64,000 bases of DNA, from positions 124,001-188,000 of the forward strand of contig NZ_JAUNOQ010000001.1 of assembly GCF_030531065.1 (NCBI RefSeq), read 5' to 3'. Source of the DNA: Phascolarctobacterium sp. Lineage in GTDB: Bacteria; Bacillota; Negativicutes; Acidaminococcales; Acidaminococcaceae. This document shows positions 59,364-64,000 of this stretch, piece by piece; within the stretch, counting starts at the first letter, position 1; each line of letters opens with the position of its first letter. Below the pieces are notes generated by a model that saw nothing but the letters and a program-made list of their open reading frames with translations, did no database searches and was not told the origin of the DNA. Both the position numbers and the translations under genes were made by a program.

Positions 59364-60599
59364 ATGAAAAAATATCTTTTAGCTTTGAGCGCGGCGGCCG
59401 CTTTGCTTGTGCCGCAGTTAGCGGGAGCAGAAGGCTTCGCCGTCTACGAATGGTCCGCAGAAGGTATGGCTATGGGCGGAGCGCGCATGTTCGCTGAGAA
59501 CGACGCCGCCAATATGGCCTATAACCCCGCTTCCATTACGAAAATTAAAGGCAAGGCTGCGAAAATCAGCGCTACCTATTTAAGCCCGCACGGACGTTAT
59601 GACGTTACTCCCAAAGGAACTGGCGATATTGTTACAGGCGAAAACAGGGTGCATCCGGCGTGGGTGCCCGGCTTGTACTATGTGCAGCAAATTAACGATA
59701 AAGAATGGTTCGGTATGGGAACCTACAGCCGTTTCGGTTTGATTTCGCAATTCGAGCGCAATTCTTTGCCCGGAAGCAACGCTTTCAGCTCTAAGCTTTA
59801 CGGCGTAAGCCTTGGCGCGAACTACGCCCGCAAGTTTGATAAGAAGTGGAGCGCGTCGTTGGGTGCGGAGGTCAATTACGTCGGCTTGCAGCTGGATAAA
59901 AATCTTGGCAATTCTATGCCGATGCATATTGAAGGCGAAAGTTACGCGTTGGGCTGGAACGCCGCGGCTAATTATGAATTTGATAAGAAGAACGAGATGG
60001 GCGTAGTTTACCGTAGCAAGGTAAATCATTCCATGGAAGCCGATTTGGATGCTCATTTAAGTGCTTATGGAATGAGTTCTTATGGCGACGCTTATGGTAA
60101 GGTGACGTTGCCTGAAAGCGTATCCATTGGTTACAATCATAAGTTTAACGATAAGACCCGTATTGAATTGAACGGTATTTGGACGCGCTGGGACCGTTAC
60201 CAAAATTTAGATATGACCTTTAGTAATTTGGGCGGGACTATCGGAAGCCAACTTAACGGAGTACATCCTAATCCGAAAAACTGGTCTAACGGCTGGCGCT
60301 ACGCTTTAGGTTTGGAGCATAAGCTGAGCGATAAATATACCGCTTTGGCAGGCATCGCGTATGACGACCACTCTATTCCTTATTCCGGCGGCGATTTTAT
60401 GATCCCGACTGGCAGACGCTTAACGTATTCTATCGGCACGCAGTACCACGACGATAAGCAAACCCTGGCTGTAGCTTTAGGCTGGATGAAGGTGGGCGGC
60501 CTGGATTTCGCCGGCGGCACTACGGATACTTTTGACACTGCGCACACACGCGACAGCTTTACGAAAATGTTCAGCGTCTCCTACCAACGCAATTTCTAA
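59364..60599 (+). CDS. Outer-membrane transporter of the OmpP1/FadL family
   Basis: 411 residues from ATG 59364; ATG 59349 is an in-frame alternative. Signal peptide MKKYLLALSAAAALLVPQLAGA is cut before EGFAVYEWSAEGMAMGGA, the FadL N-terminal hatch motif with the NPA-like ANMAYNPASITK. The rest is alternating beta strands rich in Tyr, Gly and Asn (SLGANYARKFDKKWSASLGAEV), ending in an aromatic residue (SVSYQRNF), the signal for beta-barrel insertion. Imports hydrophobic compounds such as fatty acids. Its presence is direct evidence of an outer membrane. Confidence 0.92.
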   Translation: MKKYLLALSAAAALLVPQLAGAEGFAVYEWSAEGMAMGGARMFAENDAANMAYNPASITKIKGKAAKISATYLSPHGRYDVTPKGTGDIVTGENRVHPAWVPGLYYVQQINDKEWFGMGTYSRFGLISQFERNSLPGSNAFSSKLYGVSLGANYARKFDKKWSASLGAEVNYVGLQLDKNLGNSMPMHIEGESYALGWNAAANYEFDKKNEMGVVYRSKVNHSMEADLDAHLSAYGMSSYGDAYGKVTLPESVSIGYNHKFNDKTRIELNGIWTRWDRYQNLDMTFSNLGGTIGSQLNGVHPNPKNWSNGWRYALGLEHKLSDKYTALAGIAYDDHSIPYSGGDFMIPTGRRLTYSIGTQYHDDKQTLAVALGWMKVGGLDFAGGTTDTFDTAHTRDSFTKMFSVSYQRNF

Positions 60600-60619
60600 T
60601 TACAAATTTTAAGGCTTAT

Positions 60620-60655
60620 AAGGTCTTTCTCTGCGGAGGAAGGCCTTTTGCTTTT
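60620..60655 (+). terminator. Intrinsic terminator of the OmpP1/FadL gene
   Basis: AAGGTCTTTCTC (60620-60631) pairs with GGAGGAAGGCCTT (60635-60647) with several G-T pairs, followed by TTTGCTTTTTTT. A possible promoter (AAGACA 60671-60676, TATAAT 60694-60699, 17-nt spacer) follows for the next operon. Confidence 0.75.
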
Positions 60656-60781
60656 TTTCTCGCTGAAGGCAAGACAAAAAAGCTTTTTTGTAATATAATA
60701 AAAAATTAGAATGGAACAGGCGGCGCTGCCGTAAGGACCGCTGCTTGTGTCATATTTTTAGCTAAATTGCAGGTGACGTTT

Positions 60782-61558
60782 ATGTCAGTGATTTTTTATT
60801 TCAGCGGTACGGGAAACAGCTTGGACGCCGCCAGGCAGGCTGCCGCTGTGCTGCCGCAGTGCCGCTTGGAGCAGATGGCCGCGTATCTGGCGCATCCCTA
60901 TGAGGTTAGGGATGATATTGTGGGCGTTGTCTGCCCCGTGTACTGCTTCGGCCTGCCGCCGTTAGTGCAAAATTTCTTGCGGGCGCTGCGGGCGAAGCCG
61001 CAATACTGCTTCGGCCTGGTGACGATGGGCGGCAACTCCGGACGCGCGTTGAAAAATTTGCAGGAGCTTTTGGCGCAAAAAAATATCGAGCTGGCTTACG
61101 CTAACTCCGTAGCGATGCCCGATAATTTCTTTATGGCGCGCAGGGCGCAGTATAACGAGATGCTGATTGCCGCAGATAAAGCGTTGACGGACATCGTGAC
61201 GGATATCCACAAGCGCCGGCGCGATACGGCTAAGTGCCGGGAAAACTATGTGGGGAAGTATTTAACCACGCCAGTGGGCTGGTGGTTTATGCGCAGCGTT
61301 TTGCACGTCGGCCAGCCGCGCCTGCGCCCCAACCGCTGCGTAGGCTGCGGCCTGTGCGCTAGGTTGTGCCCTGTGGGCAATATAAAAATGGAAAAGCAGC
61401 GGCCTGTCTTTGCCGACAAGTGCGCGTATTGCTTTGCCTGCCGCCATTGGTGCCCCAAGCATGCTATCCAGATGGGCGGCTTAAAAGCTAAGGCGGATAT
61501 TAGCTACACTAATCCTAATATTAAAGCGGAAGATTTATTACGGCAGGAGGAAAAATAA
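60782..61558 (+). CDS. EFR1-type flavodoxin/ferredoxin fusion protein
   Basis: 258 residues from ATG 60782 (AGGTGA upstream). N-terminal flavodoxin-like domain (IFYFSGTGNSLDAARQAA binds FMN phosphate; VTMGGNSGRAL binds the ring). C-terminal ferredoxin domain with two 4Fe-4S motifs, RCVGCGLCARLCPVGNI and KCAYCFACRHWCPKHAI. Such EFR1 proteins carry electrons in anaerobes. Its stop overlaps the start of the next gene (TAATG), so it may serve as the electron partner of the FAD-linked dehydrogenases downstream. Confidence 0.88.
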   Translation: MSVIFYFSGTGNSLDAARQAAAVLPQCRLEQMAAYLAHPYEVRDDIVGVVCPVYCFGLPPLVQNFLRALRAKPQYCFGLVTMGGNSGRALKNLQELLAQKNIELAYANSVAMPDNFFMARRAQYNEMLIAADKALTDIVTDIHKRRRDTAKCRENYVGKYLTTPVGWWFMRSVLHVGQPRLRPNRCVGCGLCARLCPVGNIKMEKQRPVFADKCAYCFACRHWCPKHAIQMGGLKAKADISYTNPNIKAEDLLRQEEK

Positions 61559-62964
61559 TGCAAGCATATAATAAAGTAAGCGAAGCGATGCTTGAAGAGC
61601 TACGCGCCGCAGTGGGCGCAGAAAATGTTATCACCGATTTAGAAAAGCTGGACCAATACAAAACGGACGAGGAATACGATCCGCGCCGTTTCCGCGTGCC
61701 GGAAGCCGTAGTGCGCCCTGCTAATCCGCAGGAGGTGGCTGCGGTAGTGAAGCTGTGCAACAAGTACATGACGCCCGTGACCGTGCGCAGCGGCGGCACC
61801 AGTCTGGCCGACGGCGCTATCGCCGTGTGCGGCGGTATTGTGCTGCTCATGGAGCGCATGAATAAGATTATCGAAATGAATACCGAGGGCATGTACATGG
61901 TGGTGGAAGCCGGTGTGCGCACAGTCGATATTCAAAAGCTGGCCAACGAGGCCGGGTATTTATACGCAGGCGACCCCTGCAGCGCCGAAAGCTGCCTGAT
62001 CGGCGGCAATCTGGCGACGAACGCGGGCGGCAACAAGGCCGTGCGCTACGGCGTGACCCGCAACCAGGTTTACGGGCTGGAAATGGTAACGCCGACAGGC
62101 GAAATCGTCGAGGTGGGCGCGCGTTTGAAAAAATGCAGCACCGGCTATTGCATGGAGCAGCTCGTGATGGGCAGCGAGGGTACGCTGGGCATTATTACCA
62201 AGGCTACCTTAAAATTACAGCCCCTGCCGCCGTACCGTTTCGACCTTTTGGCCGTTTTCGACGACCCCATGAAGGCGCTGGACGTAGTGCCCAGAATTAT
62301 GCAGGCCGGGTTGAACCCCACCAGCATGGAATACATGGATAATTCCTATGTGCGAGCTACCGCTGATTTTATTGAGTTTAAGGGAGCGCCCCATTACGAG
62401 GACGGCATTTACGTTATCATCACCGTGGAAACCTTTACGGAGGACGAGCTGGACAGCAAGATGGAGCAGCTTAACGATTTGTGCGAGGAAGCCGGCGCTG
62501 TGGACGTGCTGGAGGCCGACGACCGCATCTGGGCGATGCGCCGCAACTGTCAGGAATCCATCAGCCTGGTAAGCAAGGTTTCCCTGACGGACGACGTGGT
62601 AGTGCCGGTGGATAAGATTGCCACAACGATAAAAGAGATTATGCATATTGGCTCCAAGTATCCCTTCCCCATCCCCGTAAAGATTAACGCGCATATTGGC
62701 GACGGCAATCTGCATATCGTACTGTGCAAATGCGATATGAGCGACGAGGAATGGGAAAGCACGGTACACGCCTTCCACGAGGAGGTTTACGCCTATGCCT
62801 ACGCGCAGGGCGGCCGCCTGGCAGGCGAGCATGGCATTGGCGCTAAGAAGCTGAATTATATGGAGGAATTTACTCCCGCAGGCGAGCTGGAGCTGATGCG
62901 CAAGATTAAACGCGCCTGGGACCCCAACAATATTCTTAATCCCGGCAAGGTATTTAACGCTTAA
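61558..62964 (+). CDS. FAD-linked 2-hydroxyacid dehydrogenase (GlcD/D-lactate dehydrogenase family), copy 1
   Basis: 468 residues. PCMH-type FAD-binding domain at residues ~40-220: VTVRSGGTSLADGAIAVCGG, AGDPCSAESCLIGGNLATNAGGNKAVRYG, LVMGSEGTLGIITKATLKL. C-terminal FAD-oxidase domain ends IGDGNLHIVLCK (metal-binding His) and AGEHGIGAKKLNYM. The family oxidises glycolate, D-lactate or other 2-hydroxyacids and passes electrons to a flavoprotein or quinone. The start overlaps the stop of the flavodoxin/ferredoxin gene. A close paralogue follows 58 nt later. Confidence 0.9.
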   Translation: MQAYNKVSEAMLEELRAAVGAENVITDLEKLDQYKTDEEYDPRRFRVPEAVVRPANPQEVAAVVKLCNKYMTPVTVRSGGTSLADGAIAVCGGIVLLMERMNKIIEMNTEGMYMVVEAGVRTVDIQKLANEAGYLYAGDPCSAESCLIGGNLATNAGGNKAVRYGVTRNQVYGLEMVTPTGEIVEVGARLKKCSTGYCMEQLVMGSEGTLGIITKATLKLQPLPPYRFDLLAVFDDPMKALDVVPRIMQAGLNPTSMEYMDNSYVRATADFIEFKGAPHYEDGIYVIITVETFTEDELDSKMEQLNDLCEEAGAVDVLEADDRIWAMRRNCQESISLVSKVSLTDDVVVPVDKIATTIKEIMHIGSKYPFPIPVKINAHIGDGNLHIVLCKCDMSDEEWESTVHAFHEEVYAYAYAQGGRLAGEHGIGAKKLNYMEEFTPAGELELMRKIKRAWDPNNILNPGKVFNA

Positions 62965-63022
62965 AGTCAGAGGGCGTAAGCTGCTGAGCATTGAAGCAGG
63001 CTGAAATCGAGGGGAATTTTTT

Positions 63023-64000
63023 ATGGCTAAATATAATACTGTTTCCGAAGAATTTTTAGAGGAGCTGCGAGCCGCCATAGGCGCTGAGCATGTGCGTACC
63101 GACGCGGCTACGCTGGATACCTATAAAACAGACGAGGAAAAGGACGAGCGCTGCTTTCACCTGCCGGACGTGGTAATTGCTCCCGCCGACGCGCAGGAAA
63201 TCGCCGCTGTGGTGAAGCTGTGCAATAAATATCTGGTGCCGTTGACAGTACGCGGCGGCGGTACGGGCATTACCGATGGCGCTATCGCGGTGTGCGGCGG
63301 CGCGGTGCTGCTCATGGAACGGCTCAATAAAATTATCGAGCTTAATAAAGAAGGCATGTACCTGGTGGCGCAGGCCGGCGTGCGCACGATAGATATCCAG
63401 AAGGCCGCCAACGAGCAGGGCTTTTTGTACGCAGGCGACCCCTGCAGCGCCGAAAGCTGTCAGATTGGCGGCAATCTGGCTACTAACGCCGGAGGCAATA
63501 AGGCCGTGCGCTACGGCGTGACGCGCAACCAGGTTTACGCGGTGCAGATCGTGACGCCGACGGGTGAAATCGTGGATTTGGGGGCGCCGCTGAAAAAGTG
63601 CAGCACGGGCTACTGCATGGAGCAGCTGGTCATCGGCAGCGAGGGCACGCTGGGCATTATCACGCAGGTGACGCTGAAGCTGCAGCCACTGCCGCCCTAC
63701 CGCCTGGATTTGTTGGCCGTGTTTACCGATCCGGTGCAGGCCATGAGCGTGGTGCCGAAAATTATTAAGGCGGGTATTAACCCCACCAGCATCGAGTATA
63801 TGGATAACGCCAACGTGCGCACTACGTCCCGCTTTCTGGAGTTTTCCGGCGCGCCTCACGCCGACGAGGGCATTTACGTTATCGTAACGGTGGAAACCTT
63901 TAACGAGGACGAGCTGGATATGAAGATGGAACAGCTGGACGCAATCTGCGAGGAATGCGGCGCGATAGACGTGCTGGAGGCCGACGACCGCATTTGGGCT
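63023..64000 (+). CDS. FAD-linked 2-hydroxyacid dehydrogenase, copy 2 (3' partial)
   Basis: Starts at ATG 63023 (AGGGG upstream) and stays open for 326 codons to the window end. It aligns with copy 1 over its whole visible length: LTVRGGGTGITDGAIAVCGG, LYAGDPCSAESCQIGGNLAT, RNQVYAVQIVTPTGEIVDLG, LVIGSEGTLGIITQVTLKL. Differences are scattered and conservative, so it is a tandem duplicate that has diverged but remains intact. Substrate specificity may differ from copy 1, or the two may form a complex. Confidence 0.9.
   Translation, partial: MAKYNTVSEEFLEELRAAIGAEHVRTDAATLDTYKTDEEKDERCFHLPDVVIAPADAQEIAAVVKLCNKYLVPLTVRGGGTGITDGAIAVCGGAVLLMERLNKIIELNKEGMYLVAQAGVRTIDIQKAANEQGFLYAGDPCSAESCQIGGNLATNAGGNKAVRYGVTRNQVYAVQIVTPTGEIVDLGAPLKKCSTGYCMEQLVIGSEGTLGIITQVTLKLQPLPPYRLDLLAVFTDPVQAMSVVPKIIKAGINPTSIEYMDNANVRTTSRFLEFSGAPHADEGIYVIVTVETFNEDELDMKMEQLDAICEECGAIDVLEADDRIWA

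Overview
The window looks like chromosomal DNA from a diderm Firmicute of the class Negativicutes, with Acidaminococcaceae such as Phascolarctobacterium as the nearest guess. This is inferred from protein character and gene order, not from a search. Reasons: Firmicute-style AGGAGG ribosome sites and house-keeping genes occur together with outer-membrane genes (a FadL/OmpP1-type porin, a phosphoethanolamine transferase, an O-antigen-type ABC exporter). There is also anaerobic redox chemistry (fumarate reductase-like flavoprotein, flavodoxin-ferredoxin fusion, FAD-linked 2-hydroxyacid dehydrogenases). No prophage, CRISPR array, rRNA operon or classical insertion sequence is visible.

Layout. 1-1.9 kb: end of a fumarate reductase-like flavoprotein, a tRNA-Leu, and two small exported or anchored proteins. 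1.9-4.7 kb: an AT-rich two-gene island (phosphoethanolamine transferase plus a phosphodiesterase-like partner) bracketed by two near-identical copies of one terminator. 4.8-8.4 kb: a GspF-type platform protein and five overlapping downstream genes, mostly pseudopilin-like. 8.5-13 kb: a metallophosphatase/HAD pair, an AlaX-type editing protein, an NhaC-type antiporter, a second tRNA-Leu. 13.3-15.6 kb: ilvN-ilvB.

15.7-23.2 kb: a polyamine operon. A strong promoter is followed by a leader of about 325 nt that ends in an intrinsic terminator 15 nt before speA. The genes are speA, speE, carboxynorspermidine dehydrogenase, nspC, aguA and aguB. Together they encode arginine to agmatine to N-carbamoylputrescine to putrescine, then two alternative enzymes for making spermidine. 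No speD is present. Structured intergenic repeats lie between speE and the dehydrogenase gene.

23-31 kb: assorted membrane, redox, universal-stress, transporter and regulator genes, a tRNA-Thr and a pyrrolidone-carboxylate peptidase homologue. 31-37.6 kb: a minus-strand house-keeping block (ispE, a GntR regulator, an NTP transferase, glmU, prs, a polysaccharide deacetylase, pth).

39-50.4 kb: a surface polysaccharide cluster: WbaP-type initiating transferase, GT2, LicD, TagF-like, TarI-like cytidylyltransferase, SDR, acyltransferase, GT8, Wzm and Wzt. The centre is clearly AT-rich. The acyltransferase is frameshifted at a run of eight G, and removing one G restores both the conserved C-terminus and an ATGA junction with the next gene, so phase variation is likely. 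An Rpn-type nuclease gene sits antisense between the two exporter genes. 50.5-64 kb: a DUF4143-like protein, an EamA transporter, ttcA, a candidate small RNA next to a dispersed repeat, pcrA, ligA, a FadL-type porin, a flavodoxin/ferredoxin protein and two tandem FAD-linked 2-hydroxyacid dehydrogenase paralogues, the second cut by the window end.
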